From an uncultured Lachnospiraceae bacterium (lineage in GTDB: Bacteria > Bacillota > Clostridia > Lachnospirales > Lachnospiraceae), in contig CAJOFQ010000005.1 of assembly GCA_905233955.1 (NCBI GenBank), positions 110,630 to 174,629 on the forward strand: 64,000 nt of DNA, in the 5' to 3' direction. The notes under the pieces are model-generated. The model worked only from the letters and a program-made list of their open reading frames with translations, made no database searches and was not told the DNA's origin. Within the stretch, counting starts at the first letter, position 1. Every line of letters begins with the position of its first letter. The translations under genes were made by a program, and so were the position numbers. Shown here piece by piece: positions 28,078 to 36,514 of this stretch.

Positions 28078-29337
28078 TTGCTTGAAATAGTTACAAATGA
28101 AGCAGATGCCGGCGCGAAGATAATTGTTATCGGTGTTGGGGGCGGCGGAAATAACGCCATCAACCGTATGATTGACGAGAATATCGCCGGAGTAGAGTTT
28201 ATAGGAGTTAATACAGATCAACAGGCGTTGAACCTTTGCAAGGCTCCGACGCGTATTCAGATTGGTGATAAGCTGACTAAGGGACTTGGTGCCGGAGGAC
28301 AGCCTGAGGTTGGAGAGAAGGCTGCCGAGGAGAGTATGGAAGAGCTTTCTTCCGCGGTTAAGGGTGCCGATATGGTATTTGTTACATGCGGAATGGGAGG
28401 CGGTACCGGTACGGGTGCAGCTCCTGTAGTCGCCCAGATTGCCAAGGAACAGGGAATACTCACCGTTGGCATAGTAACCAAGCCGTTCTCATTTGAAGCG
28501 AAGATCAGGATGGTTAACGCCCTTGGCGGTATTGACCGTCTTAAGGAGAGTGTAGATACTGTAATCGTTATCCCTAACGACAGACTTCTGGAGTTGGTGG
28601 ATCGCCGCACTTCCATCAAGGAAGCTTTGAAGAAGGCCGACGAGGTACTGCAGCAGGGTGTACAGGGTATTACGGATCTTATCAATGTTCCGGCTCTTAT
28701 TAACCTTGATTTTGCTGATATACAGACTGTAATGCGTGACAAGGGACTTGCCCACATTGGAATTGGCTCCGGCAAGGGTGATGACAAGGCGGCTGAGGCT
28801 GTTCAGGCGGCTGTTGCCAGTCCTCTTTTGGAGACCACTATCCAGGGCGCCAGTGATGTTATTGTTAATATCTCAGGTGATGTATCCCTTATGGATGCTA
28901 ATGATTCAGTGTCCTATGTACAGGAGATGGTTGGTGAGTCTGCCAATATCATCTTCGGTGTCAAGATGGACGAAGAGATGACTGATCAGGTTACAGTAAC
29001 AGTCATTGCAACCGGACTTGAGGATAGTACAGAGAAGGCACAGGGAGCAAGCTTTTTAGATCGTATGAAGTATTCACCCGGAGCTTCATTCGGGCGTACT
29101 GTTTCTCCTACACCGAGACCGGCGGCTCCAAGGCCTGTTACCCAAGGGACTTCAACACCTGCTCCGGCGAGTGCTGCTACCCTGGCTCCATCCGCCAGAC
29201 CTACCCCTGCCGCTCAGGGCACGGGTCCTATAACATCTCCCAGGCTGGATGGCATCCAAAAGCCTGAGCCTGTAACCAGCACCGTTTCAGAGAAGGAGAT
29301 CAAGATACCCGATTTCCTCAAGCGGGGTGGAAATTAA
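28078..29337 (+). CDS. ftsZ: Cell division GTPase FtsZ
   Basis: A 419-residue tubulin homologue that forms the Z-ring. The N-terminal GTPase shows [13 protein letters not shown] near residues 18-30, the tubulin signature [12 protein letters not shown] near 104-115, and the T7 loop NLDFADI. After about residue 320 a Pro/Ala/Thr-rich flexible linker leads to the C-terminal conserved peptide [10 protein letters not shown], the docking site for partners such as SepF or FtsA. Start is TTG at 28078 with AAGGAGG 6 nt upstream. ftsA, often just before ftsZ, is absent here. A strong terminator follows. Confidence 0.98.
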   Translation: MLEIVTNEADAGAKIIVIGVGGGGNNAINRMIDENIAGVEFIGVNTDQQALNLCKAPTRIQIGDKLTKGLGAGGQPEVGEKAAEESMEELSSAVKGADMVFVTCGMGGGTGTGAAPVVAQIAKEQGILTVGIVTKPFSFEAKIRMVNALGGIDRLKESVDTVIVIPNDRLLELVDRRTSIKEALKKADEVLQQGVQGITDLINVPALINLDFADIQTVMRDKGLAHIGIGSGKGDDKAAEAVQAAVASPLLETTIQGASDVIVNISGDVSLMDANDSVSYVQEMVGESANIIFGVKMDEEMTDQVTVTVIATGLEDSTEKAQGASFLDRMKYSPGASFGRTVSPTPRPAAPRPVTQGTSTPAPASAATLAPSARPTPAAQGTGPITSPRLDGIQKPEPVTSTVSEKEIKIPDFLKRGGN

Positions 29338-29345
29338 TCTGCATC

Positions 29346-29386
29346 ATATCCTGTCAAGAAAAAATACTTGACAGGATATTTTTTTT
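29346..29386 (+). terminator. Rho-independent terminator after ftsZ
   Basis: A perfect 13-bp stem: ATATCCTGTCAAG (29346-29358), loop, CTTGACAGGATAT (29367-29379), then eight T. The right arm also contains the -35 box of the next promoter. Confidence 0.92.
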
Positions 29387-29395
29387 CGCTATAAT
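29368..29395 (+). promoter_or_regulatory. Consensus promoter of the ylxM-ffh operon, embedded in a terminator
   Basis: TTGACA (29368-29373) lies inside the right arm of the ftsZ terminator, followed by a 16-nt spacer and TATAAT (29390-29395). Both hexamers match sigma-A consensus exactly. Transcription would start near 29402, about 32 nt before ylxM. Confidence 0.85.
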
Positions 29396-29433
29396 GGTCT
29401 CGTTGTCTCTTGAAGTATGTTGGAGTGACGCAA

Positions 29434-29772
29434 ATGGAAGAAAAAGTTCGATTGTCTTATTTATATGATTTCTATGGAGAATTGTTGAATCCGGGGCAGA
29501 GAGAGCTTTTTAACGCATTTGTGTTTTGTGATCTTTCACTTCAGGAGCTGGCGGATGAGATGGGTATATCCCGACAGGCTGTACATGATCGAATCCGCAG
29601 ATCCACCCATATTATGGAGGATTATGAATCAAAGCTTCATCTGATAGATAAGAATAATCGTATTTCCGATCTTATCAATGAAGCCAGATTGCGGTTAGAT
29701 ACGATTGCCGCTGACGGTGATAAAAAGGATCATTTGCGAAAATTACTAAGTGAGATTACTGAGGTGTTGTAG
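29434..29772 (+). CDS. ylxM: YlxM/p13-like SRP-associated DNA-binding-fold protein
   Basis: A 112-residue helix-turn-helix protein. RLSYLYDFYGELLNPGQREL and LSLQELADEMGISRQAVHDRI are hallmarks of YlxM, which sits beside ffh in Firmicutes and modulates SRP function; in Streptococcus it stimulates Ffh/FtsY GTPase activity. The ATG at 29434 is preferred over 29410 because GGAG lies 8 nt before it and the conserved N-terminus starts there. Its stop overlaps the GTG start of ffh by one base, so translation is coupled. Confidence 0.95.
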   Translation: MEEKVRLSYLYDFYGELLNPGQRELFNAFVFCDLSLQELADEMGISRQAVHDRIRRSTHIMEDYESKLHLIDKNNRISDLINEARLRLDTIAADGDKKDHLRKLLSEITEVL

Positions 29773-31136
29773 TGGCTTTTGAGAGTCTGTCAGATAAATT
29801 ACAGCAGGTATTTAAGAATCTTCGGGGCAGAGGAAGACTTACAGAGGACGATGTTAAAACAGCCCTCAAGGAAGTCCGTATGGCTCTTTTGGAAGCCGAT
29901 GTGAATTTTAAGGTTGTAAAGAGCTTTGTTAAGACCGTTCAGGAGAGGGCAATAGGGCAGGATGTCCTTACAGGGCTTAATCCGGCGCAGATGGTTATCA
30001 AGATAGTTAATGACGAGATGGTCTCTCTAATGGGAGGCGAGACTGCCGAGATCACCTACAGGCCAGGTCAGCAGACAACCATACTGATGATGGTTGGACT
30101 TCAGGGTGCAGGTAAGACGACAACAGTTGCCAAGCTTGCGGGTAAGATGAAGCAAAAGGGTAAGCGCCCCCTGTTGGTGGCCTGCGATGTATACAGACCG
30201 GCAGCTATAGAACAGCTTACTATCAACGGCAAGAAGCAGGAGGTACCTGTTTTTTCCATGGGTACAGATGTTAAGCCGTCAGTGATTGCCCGGGAGTCGG
30301 TAAAATATGCCGCAGAGCACCATCTGAATGTTATTTTGCTGGATACGGCAGGCAGGCTTCATGTAGACGAGCAGATGATGCAGGAGCTTGTAGAAATTAA
30401 AGCATCATGTGATGTGGCTCAGACTATTCTGGTAGTAGATGCCATGACCGGTCAGGATGCAGTCAATGTGGCATCCTCATTTGATGAGAAGGTGGGAGTA
30501 GACGGGGTTATCCTTACCAAGCTGGATGGCGATACCCGTGGAGGTGCGGCTCTTTCTATCCGGGCCGTTACAGGCAAGCCGATTTTCTATGCCGGCATGG
30601 GTGAGAAGCTGTCTGATCTGGAACAGTTCCATCCTGATCGTATGGCCAGTCGGATACTGGGGATGGGGGATGTCCTGTCTCTTATCGAGAAGGCTGAGGA
30701 GAACATAGATCAGGAGACAGCCAGGAATCTGGGGCAGAAGATAGTTAAGGCAGAATTTGACTATAATGACTACCTTGAATCAATGCGTCAGATGAGAAAG
30801 CTTGGAGGTATTTCAGATATTCTGGGGATGCTTCCGGGAATAGGGAATCTGACAGGCGGTCAGATGTCCCAGCTTACGGAATCCATCGATGAAAGCAGGC
30901 TGGCAAGGACGGAAGCGATTATTTATTCCATGACTCCGGAGGAAAGAGCTAATCCTGCTATTATGAACCCCAGCCGCAAGCGCAGACTTGCCCAGGGAGC
31001 GGGAGTTGATATTTCCGAGGTTAATCGTTTTATTAAGCAGTTTGACCAGTCGAGAAAGATGATGAAGAAGATGCCGAATATGTTCGGCGGTAAAAAAGGC
31101 AGAATGGGAAGGATGAACTTTCCCTTTGCAAAATAG
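29772..31136 (+). CDS. ffh: Signal recognition particle protein Ffh
   Basis: A 454-residue SRP54 GTPase that binds signal peptides on ribosomes and delivers them to FtsY. The N domain (about 1-95) is followed by the G domain with GLQGAGKTTTVAKLA near 105-119, DTAGR, TKLDGDTRGGAAL, and the M domain (about 300-454), which is Met-rich and ends in basic GKKGRMGRM. Start is GTG 29772 sharing one base with the ylxM stop. rpsP follows after 31 nt with its own AGGAGG site. Confidence 0.98.
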   Translation: MAFESLSDKLQQVFKNLRGRGRLTEDDVKTALKEVRMALLEADVNFKVVKSFVKTVQERAIGQDVLTGLNPAQMVIKIVNDEMVSLMGGETAEITYRPGQQTTILMMVGLQGAGKTTTVAKLAGKMKQKGKRPLLVACDVYRPAAIEQLTINGKKQEVPVFSMGTDVKPSVIARESVKYAAEHHLNVILLDTAGRLHVDEQMMQELVEIKASCDVAQTILVVDAMTGQDAVNVASSFDEKVGVDGVILTKLDGDTRGGAALSIRAVTGKPIFYAGMGEKLSDLEQFHPDRMASRILGMGDVLSLIEKAEENIDQETARNLGQKIVKAEFDYNDYLESMRQMRKLGGISDILGMLPGIGNLTGGQMSQLTESIDESRLARTEAIIYSMTPEERANPAIMNPSRKRRLAQGAGVDISEVNRFIKQFDQSRKMMKKMPNMFGGKKGRMGRMNFPFAK

Positions 31137-31167
31137 ATATAATTTTTAATTTCAGGAGGACAAAGTA

Positions 31168-31410
31168 ATGGCAGTTAAGATCAGACTCAGAAGAATGGGC
31201 AAGAAAAAGCATCCTTTTTACCGTGTTGTAGTTGCGGATTCACGCAGCCCCAGGGACGGACGCTTTATCGAGGAGATTGGTACATACGATCCCTGCAAGA
31301 GCCCAAGTGAGTTCAAGGTTGATGAAGAAGCAGCCAAAAAATGGCTTGCAGACGGCGCAAAGCCTACGGAGACTGTTGCTAAGATATTTAAGGCTTGTGG
31401 TATACAATGA
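31168..31410 (+). CDS. rpsP: 30S ribosomal protein S16
   Basis: An 80-residue protein starting [20 protein letters not shown], the universal S16 signature, with [18 protein letters not shown]. It binds 16S rRNA early in 30S assembly. TTCAGGAGGACAA lies upstream. It is the third gene of the ylxM-ffh-rpsP operon and is followed by the KH-domain gene after 10 nt. Length is normal. Confidence 0.98.
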   Translation: MAVKIRLRRMGKKKHPFYRVVVADSRSPRDGRFIEEIGTYDPCKSPSEFKVDEEAAKKWLADGAKPTETVAKIFKACGIQ

Positions 31411-31420
31411 GGATGTATGA

Positions 31421-31654
31421 ATGAAGGAATTATTAGAGGTCATCGCCAAATCTTTAGTGGATAATCCGGACGCTGTTGCAGTTGAGGAAGAAGAAAAGGG
31501 TCAGACTACAGTTCTGAAGCTGCATGTGGCGGATAATGATATGGGCAAGGTAATCGGCAAACAAGGCAGAATAGCCAAGGCTATTCGTTCAGTAGTAAAG
31601 GCTGCAGCTTCAAAAACCGATAAAAAAGTCGTGGTGGACATAGTCGATGACTGA
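31421..31654 (+). CDS. khpA: KH-domain RNA-binding protein KhpA (YlqC)
   Basis: A 77-residue single type-II KH domain. The RNA-binding GxxG loop is GKQGRIAKAIRSVVKA near residues 46-61. KhpA (YlqC/UPF0109) pairs with KhpB/EloR in Firmicutes and influences cell elongation and RNA metabolism; khpB is not in this window. It lies between rpsP and rimM, the conserved place, and its last codons overlap the rimM start by 8 nt, showing tight coupling. Confidence 0.95.
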   Translation: MKELLEVIAKSLVDNPDAVAVEEEEKGQTTVLKLHVADNDMGKVIGKQGRIAKAIRSVVKAAASKTDKKVVVDIVDD

Positions 31655-32153
31655 CAGATATCTTCGCATTGGCAGTGTTATTAAGACTCATGGTTTGAAG
31701 GGAGGCCTGAAGGTTTTTCCAACTACCGACGATCCAAAGAGGTTTAGTCCGGGAGTACCTGTGTTTCTTGATACGCCGGAAGGTTTTTTGCCGGTAACTA
31801 TTCAGTCGGCATCTCTTTTTAAGAAAATTTATATTGTTGTATTCAAAGAATTTACAGATATAAATGAGGTTGAAGCCTTCAGAGGATGTGACATCTATAT
31901 CGAAAGATCCGACGAAGAGAAGCTTTCGGATAATGAGTACTATATAGATGATCTTATCGGTATGCCGGTATTTGATGAAGAGGATGTTTTGCTTGGCAAA
32001 ATTGGCGAAGTCATGAAAACGGGTGCCAATGATGTATATGTTGTGGCTTCCGAAGACAGGGAGATTCTGCTGCCGGCTATAAAAGAGTGTATCCTGGATG
32101 TGGATCTTCAAGAAAATAAGATGAAGGTACATCTCATGCCGGGGTTGGTATGA
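31647..32153 (+). CDS. rimM: Ribosome maturation factor RimM
   Basis: A 168-residue protein for late 30S maturation, binding S19. The N-terminal beta-barrel starts LRIGSVIKTHGLKGGLKV, the hallmark; the C-terminal PRC barrel contains YYIDDLIGMPVFDEEDVLLG and DVYVVASEDREILLPA. It overlaps khpA by 8 nt and is followed by trmD 1 nt after its stop, the usual rimM-trmD order. Confidence 0.97.
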   Translation: MTDRYLRIGSVIKTHGLKGGLKVFPTTDDPKRFSPGVPVFLDTPEGFLPVTIQSASLFKKIYIVVFKEFTDINEVEAFRGCDIYIERSDEEKLSDNEYYIDDLIGMPVFDEEDVLLGKIGEVMKTGANDVYVVASEDREILLPAIKECILDVDLQENKMKVHLMPGLV

Positions 32154-32154
32154 T

Positions 32155-32832
32155 ATGGTAATCTATATTCTTACACTTTTTCCGGATATGATTTTAAATG
32201 CTCTTAGCGAGAGCATTATAGGCAGGGCAATACAGAATGGCCTGGTTACGATTGAGGCTGTTAACATCAGAGATTACAGTACAGATAAGCATCACAAGGT
32301 GGATGATTATCCATATGGCGGTGGTGCCGGAATGGTGATGTTTCCCCAGCCGATCTATGATGCTTACACTCATGTATGCGATGCGGCTGGTCACAAAGTA
32401 CCTGTGATTTATTTATCGCCTCAGGGCAGGACCTTTTCTCAGAATATGGCTCATGAGCTTGCGCGGCTGGATGATATGATACTGCTGTGCGGGCATTATG
32501 AAGGCGTAGATGAGCGGCTGATCGAGGAAATAGTTGATATCCAGATTTCTCTGGGAGACTATGTATTGACCGGCGGAGAGCTTGCGGCGATGGTAGTTGC
32601 GGACGCAGTAACCAGATTGATCCCGGGGGTCTTGCACAATGACGAATCTGCCGGAAGTGAATCCTTTGAGAGTGGATTGTTGGAATATCCCCAGTATACC
32701 CGTCCAAGGGTGTGGCGTGGCAGGGAGGTTCCCGAGGTTCTCTTGTCAGGAGATCATGCCAGGGTGGACAAATGGAGATATGAGCAGTCGTTGGAGCGAA
32801 CAAAAAGGCTCAGACCGGATTTGTTAGAGTAA
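32155..32832 (+). CDS. trmD: tRNA (guanine-37-N1)-methyltransferase TrmD
   Basis: A 225-residue SPOUT methyltransferase making m1G37, for example in tRNA-Pro, whose gene at 62716 in this window has G37. Motifs are ILTLFPDMI, DDYPYGGGAGMVM, YLSPQGRTF, LCGHYEGVDERL and the trefoil-knot SLGDYVLTGGELA. Length is a little short but within range. It is coupled to rimM; a separate promoter follows for rplS. Confidence 0.97.
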   Translation: MVIYILTLFPDMILNALSESIIGRAIQNGLVTIEAVNIRDYSTDKHHKVDDYPYGGGAGMVMFPQPIYDAYTHVCDAAGHKVPVIYLSPQGRTFSQNMAHELARLDDMILLCGHYEGVDERLIEEIVDIQISLGDYVLTGGELAAMVVADAVTRLIPGVLHNDESAGSESFESGLLEYPQYTRPRVWRGREVPEVLLSGDHARVDKWRYEQSLERTKRLRPDLLE

Positions 32833-32871
32833 ATGAATTTGATACATGCATTATAAAAACAACGAAAACTA

Positions 32872-32901
32872 TTGTCAAAAAGCATTAATATATGGTAAAA
32901 T
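32872..32901 (+). promoter_or_regulatory. Promoter of rplS
   Basis: TTGTCA (32872-32877), 18-nt spacer, TAAAAT (32896-32901), 28 nt before the rplS ATG. The -10 is overlapped by an ATGGTA/TACCAT inverted repeat. Confidence 0.65.
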
Positions 32902-32916
32902 ACCATGGTTATGGTA
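32892..32916 (+). promoter_or_regulatory. Triple ATGGTA/TACCAT inverted repeats over the rplS start
   Basis: ATGGTA (32892-32897), AAA, TACCAT (32901-32906), GGTT, ATGGTA (32911-32916). The middle arm can pair with either neighbour, as DNA palindrome or, for the second pair, as leader RNA hairpin next to the ribosome site. Confidence 0.5.
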
Positions 32917-32928
32917 AGGAGGTAACTG

Positions 32929-33279
32929 ATGAGCGCATTTGACATAATCAGAGGAATAGAGCAGGAGCAGCTGCGTGATGATGTGACGCAGTTCAATGTT
33001 GGAGATACGATTCGCGTGTTTGCCAAGATCAAGGAAGGCAATCGCGAGAGAGTTCAGGTTTTTGAGGGCACTGTACTCAAGCGTCAGGGCGGCAGCAGCC
33101 GTGAGACATTTACAGTTCGTAAGTTCTCAAATGGTGTAGGTGTTGAGAAGACATGGCCTCTTCACAGCCCTAATGTTGAGAAAATTGAGGTTGTGCGCCG
33201 TGGTAAGGTACGCCGTGCAAAATTGAATTATCTGCGCAGCCGCATAGGAAAGAAAGCTAAGGTTAAGGAAAAGGTATGA
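32929..33279 (+). CDS. rplS: 50S ribosomal protein L19
   Basis: A 116-residue protein located at the 30S-50S interface. Signatures are [48 protein letters not shown] and the basic tail [31 protein letters not shown] precedes the ATG. It has its own promoter and a terminator after it, so it can be expressed apart from trmD. Confidence 0.98.
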   Translation: MSAFDIIRGIEQEQLRDDVTQFNVGDTIRVFAKIKEGNRERVQVFEGTVLKRQGGSSRETFTVRKFSNGVGVEKTWPLHSPNVEKIEVVRRGKVRRAKLNYLRSRIGKKAKVKEKV

Positions 33280-33283
33280 TTTT

Positions 33284-33316
33284 AAAAAGTACAATCATTG
33301 CGGTTGTACTTTTTTT
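33284..33316 (+). terminator. Rho-independent terminator after rplS
   Basis: AAAAAGTACAA (33284-33294), loop, TTGTACTTTTTTT (33304-33316). The stem is symmetric and could work on both strands. Confidence 0.85.
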
Positions 33317-33359
33317 ATCTTAGTGTAAGCGTTCGAAGTTTACTGTTCTTAATAAATAG

Positions 33360-34004
33360 ATGAGAAGACGAAGAAGAAAAATACACCAAGCATCCTCTAA
33401 TCCTTTCATAGAATCCAGAAAGAGAACCGGGATAAAAAGGAGCGCATCTCTTCGCAGGAGGCGCAGCAAGCCCGATGTATCAAAGGTTCGTGGAAGATTG
33501 CTGGGGATTGCCGAAACCCTTTTTGCCGTATCCATTGGCTTTCTTGTAGTATGGAGTGTGGGCATAAGGGTTGATGTGGTTGGAGAATCTATGGAGCCTA
33601 CCCTGTACGATGGAGATGAGGTTCTCATTAACCGCGTAGGTATGACATTTTTTCCTGCCGCAAGCGGCAGCCTGGTAGCATTTTTACCGGGAGGAAACAA
33701 GGATGCCTCTATAAGTATTAAGCGTGTGATAGCGGGACCTAATGATAGTGTCAGAATAGAAAACGGAAGCATCTATGTTAATGACAGCCTATATGAGGAG
33801 GGAACTGCTTCTGACTATATTGAAGAGGCAGGAGTAGCAGAAAGCCAGATAGAGCTGGGTGCTGATGAATATTTTTGCCTGGGAGATAATCGCAACAACA
33901 GCCAGGACAGCAGATATGAATCCGTGGGTAACATCAAACGCAGTGATATAATAGGAACAGTGTGGTTTGAAATCAGCGGAAGTCATTTTGGCTTTTTGCA
34001 GTAG
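33360..34004 (+). CDS. lepB: Signal peptidase I (first of two)
   Basis: A 214-residue type I signal peptidase. A very basic N-terminal region of about 45 residues (RRRRRK, RRRRSK) precedes one membrane helix (about 50-68). The catalytic pair is Ser77 in GESMEPTL and Lys121 in SIKRVIAGP; FCLGDNRNNSQDSR is box E. It cleaves signal peptides at the outer membrane face. No clear Shine-Dalgarno site precedes the ATG and a stop codon abuts it in frame, so translation initiation is unusual. A second lepB lies at 34861. Confidence 0.94.
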   Translation: MRRRRRKIHQASSNPFIESRKRTGIKRSASLRRRRSKPDVSKVRGRLLGIAETLFAVSIGFLVVWSVGIRVDVVGESMEPTLYDGDEVLINRVGMTFFPAASGSLVAFLPGGNKDASISIKRVIAGPNDSVRIENGSIYVNDSLYEEGTASDYIEEAGVAESQIELGADEYFCLGDNRNNSQDSRYESVGNIKRSDIIGTVWFEISGSHFGFLQ

Positions 34005-34016
34005 AAGAGGGTTGAT

Positions 34017-34859
34017 ATGCAGATCCAGTGGTACCCAGGACATATGACTAAGGCTGTTAGAAATATGGAGGAGGATATCAAGCTCATAGATCTGGTGATT
34101 GAGATCTGTGATGCCAGGATTGTCAGCTCCAGCAGGAATCCTGAGGTTGACAGGATTTTTGGGGGCAAGGACAGAATAGTTCTCTTCAACAAGGCCGATC
34201 TTGCTGACCCTTTAGTAACTGATGAATGGATAGCCGAGTGTAAAAAACAGGGAATTTTTGCGGCTGCAGTAGACGCAAGGCAAAAAAAATCATTAAACAT
34301 ACTCAATTCTCTGATAGACAAAGCAACAGAGAAAAAGCGGGCCAGGGATCAGAAAAGGGGTATCAGGCCCAGGTCGGTGCGCACAATAGTAGTGGGCATA
34401 CCAAATAGCGGAAAGTCCACTTTTATCAACAGCTACGCTGGTGCTGCCAGAGCAAAAACCGGCAATAAGCCTGGAGTTACCAAAGGCAAGCAATGGATCA
34501 GACCGAATAAAAGGCTTGAGCTTTTGGATACACCGGGAATATTGTGGCCCAAATTCGAAGACGATTCAGTAGGTATGCATCTGGCCTGTGTCGGTTCCAT
34601 CAGGGACGAGGTTTTTGAAGTCAGGCAGTTGGTTATGGAGCTGATGGAAATAGTAGTATCAGAATATCCTGATTCCCTTAAGGATACTTACTCTATTACG
34701 GAAACAGGTGCAGAATTTTTAGAGGTGTTTGCGGATAGCAGACATATAATAAAAAAAGGTGGAGAACCAGATTATGACAGGGTATGTCATATGCTGTTGA
34801 CTGATTTCAGATCCGGAAAATGGGGAAGAATCAGTCTGGAACGATTGCAGAGGTCATAA
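34017..34859 (+). CDS. rbgA: Ribosome biogenesis GTPase RbgA (YlqF)
   Basis: A 280-residue circularly permuted GTPase acting in late 50S assembly. The motif order is permuted: NKADL (G4) near residue 58 comes before the P-loop GIPNSGKSTFIN near 128 and DTPGI (G3) near 174. The N-terminal IQWYPGHMTKAVRNM is the family hallmark, and a C-terminal ANTAR-like helical tail is present. AGAAGAGGG lies before the ATG. It is placed between the two signal peptidase genes and upstream of rnhB, as in the B. subtilis ylqF-rnhB order. Confidence 0.97.
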   Translation: MQIQWYPGHMTKAVRNMEEDIKLIDLVIEICDARIVSSSRNPEVDRIFGGKDRIVLFNKADLADPLVTDEWIAECKKQGIFAAAVDARQKKSLNILNSLIDKATEKKRARDQKRGIRPRSVRTIVVGIPNSGKSTFINSYAGAARAKTGNKPGVTKGKQWIRPNKRLELLDTPGILWPKFEDDSVGMHLACVGSIRDEVFEVRQLVMELMEIVVSEYPDSLKDTYSITETGAEFLEVFADSRHIIKKGGEPDYDRVCHMLLTDFRSGKWGRISLERLQRS

Positions 34860-34860
34860 A

Positions 34861-35694
34861 ATGGACGGACAGAAAAAAGAAGAAACAGAACAGTTGGATG
34901 ATCTTTTAGATGAGATCCTTCAGAAAAACATGGAGGAAGCAGTCTCAGATAATGAAGATACCGGGGCTGCCAAAGATAATAAATCAGTCGATCTGAATCC
35001 GAAAACTGTTGACATAGATCCGGTTGATGATGACGAGATTCTTACTCCGGAAGAGTATTTGGAGGATGTTTTTGGGGACGGGGAGGTGCCTGATCCGACT
35101 GATACAGCCTCAGAGGAAGATATTCGTGTAATAGAAGTTGAAGAATCCGCAGAGGAGGAAGATTCATCCATAACAAAGCGTGATATTCTTACCATGCTTT
35201 TGTATGTTGTTATCATATTCCTTCTGACATTTGTGATTGTTCACTATGTGGGACAGAGAACCAGAGTCAGCGGTTCATCCATGGAGAACACTCTCAGTAA
35301 TGGGGATAATCTGATAGTAGACAAGCTAAGCTACAGATTCAGTGACCCTGAGAGGTTTGATGTAATAATATTCCCCTTCCAATATGAGGAGGATACATAC
35401 TACATCAAGCGGATCATAGGTCTTCCCGGTGAGACAGTTCAGATAGGAAGTGACGGAACCATATACATTAATGGCGAGGTTCTTGAGGAGGAATATGGCC
35501 TGGAGCGGATAATGGATCCTGGAATGGCGATTGATCCGATAGAATTAGGAGACGATGAATACTTTGTGCTGGGTGATAACAGGAATAATTCATCTGACAG
35601 CCGGTTTGCAGGGGTTGGAAGGGTCAAGAGAGACCAGATAATAGGCAAGGCCTTCATAAGGATTTTCCCCTTTGATAAGATTAAGCTTCTATAG
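34861..35694 (+). CDS. lepB: Signal peptidase I with long acidic N-terminal extension
   Basis: A 277-residue type I signal peptidase. Residues 1 to about 100 are an acidic, probably disordered cytoplasmic extension (rich in Asp/Glu), followed by one membrane helix (about 107-127). The catalytic Ser140 (GSSMENTL) and Lys183 (YYIKRIIGLPGE) are present, as is FVLGDNRNNSSDSR. It differs from the upstream copy by the acidic rather than basic N-terminus. It starts 1 nt after rbgA, so it is translationally coupled. Substrate division between the two enzymes is unknown. Confidence 0.95.
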   Translation: MDGQKKEETEQLDDLLDEILQKNMEEAVSDNEDTGAAKDNKSVDLNPKTVDIDPVDDDEILTPEEYLEDVFGDGEVPDPTDTASEEDIRVIEVEESAEEEDSSITKRDILTMLLYVVIIFLLTFVIVHYVGQRTRVSGSSMENTLSNGDNLIVDKLSYRFSDPERFDVIIFPFQYEEDTYYIKRIIGLPGETVQIGSDGTIYINGEVLEEEYGLERIMDPGMAIDPIELGDDEYFVLGDNRNNSSDSRFAGVGRVKRDQIIGKAFIRIFPFDKIKLL

Positions 35695-35728
35695 TGCAGC
35701 ATTCGGCAAGTTCCAGGGAGTTTGATTA

Positions 35729-36514
35729 ATGGCAGAATCAATCAGCCTCATAAAAGAAAAATATAACAATATAAAAGCAAGCGAAGGCGGCATGTCCGCC
35801 TTTATTGCATATTATAAAGAAGATACCAGATCAGGTGTAAAGAGCCTGGTACAAAGGGCCCAAAAACAGCTTTTGGCCATTGAAAAAGAAAAAGAAAGGG
35901 TGGCTGCGCTCTGGGAATTTGAAAATAAATACAGACATGAATATAAGATAATATGCGGCATTGACGAGGCAGGCAGGGGCCCGTTGGCAGGACCTGTTGT
36001 AGCAGGGGCAGTGATTTTACCGGAAGATGCCGATATATTGTATATCAACGATTCAAAAAAGCTTTCTGCTGCAAAAAGGTCACAGTTGTACGATGAAATT
36101 ATGGACAAGGCCAAGGCTGTTGGTACCGGTATGGCAAATCACGAGGAAATCGACCAGTACAACATTTTAAATGCCACATACCTTGCCATGCGCCGGGCGA
36201 TAGAAAAGCTTTCCATAAAACCTGATATACTGCTTAATGATGCAGTTGTCATACCGGAAGTGGGTATCAAGCAGGTCGGCATTATTAAAGGGGATGCCAA
36301 AAGCGTATCCATTGCCTCAGCCAGCATAATTGCCAAGGTTACCAGGGATCGTATGATGGAAGAGTTTGATATCAAATACCCGGGATATGGTTTCGCAAAG
36401 CACAAGGGATATGGTACTAAAGACCACTACGAAGCTATAAAAAAACAGGGATTATGTCCAATACATCGCAGAAGCTTTCTTAGTGATGGAGGAGGGTGGA
36501 ATGCAGATCTTTGA
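35729..36514 (+). CDS. rnhB: Ribonuclease HII
   Basis: A 261-residue enzyme that removes ribonucleotides from RNA-DNA hybrids. The catalytic DEDD set is visible: Asp-Glu in GIDEAGRGPLAGPVVAGA near residue 75, Asp in YINDSKKLS/LNDAV, and Asp in the C-terminal part. The first about 65 residues are an N-terminal extension seen in many Firmicute RNases HII. Its last 14 nt overlap the next gene's start, indicating coupling. The order rbgA-lepB-rnhB is a variation on B. subtilis ylqF-rnhB. Confidence 0.96.
   Translation: MAESISLIKEKYNNIKASEGGMSAFIAYYKEDTRSGVKSLVQRAQKQLLAIEKEKERVAALWEFENKYRHEYKIICGIDEAGRGPLAGPVVAGAVILPEDADILYINDSKKLSAAKRSQLYDEIMDKAKAVGTGMANHEEIDQYNILNATYLAMRRAIEKLSIKPDILLNDAVVIPEVGIKQVGIIKGDAKSVSIASASIIAKVTRDRMMEEFDIKYPGYGFAKHKGYGTKDHYEAIKKQGLCPIHRRSFLSDGGGWNADL

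Noticed and set aside
28257..28787. 176-codon minus-strand frame in ftsZ
   Set aside because: It is a shadow of ftsZ codon bias; no start signals or recognisable domain.
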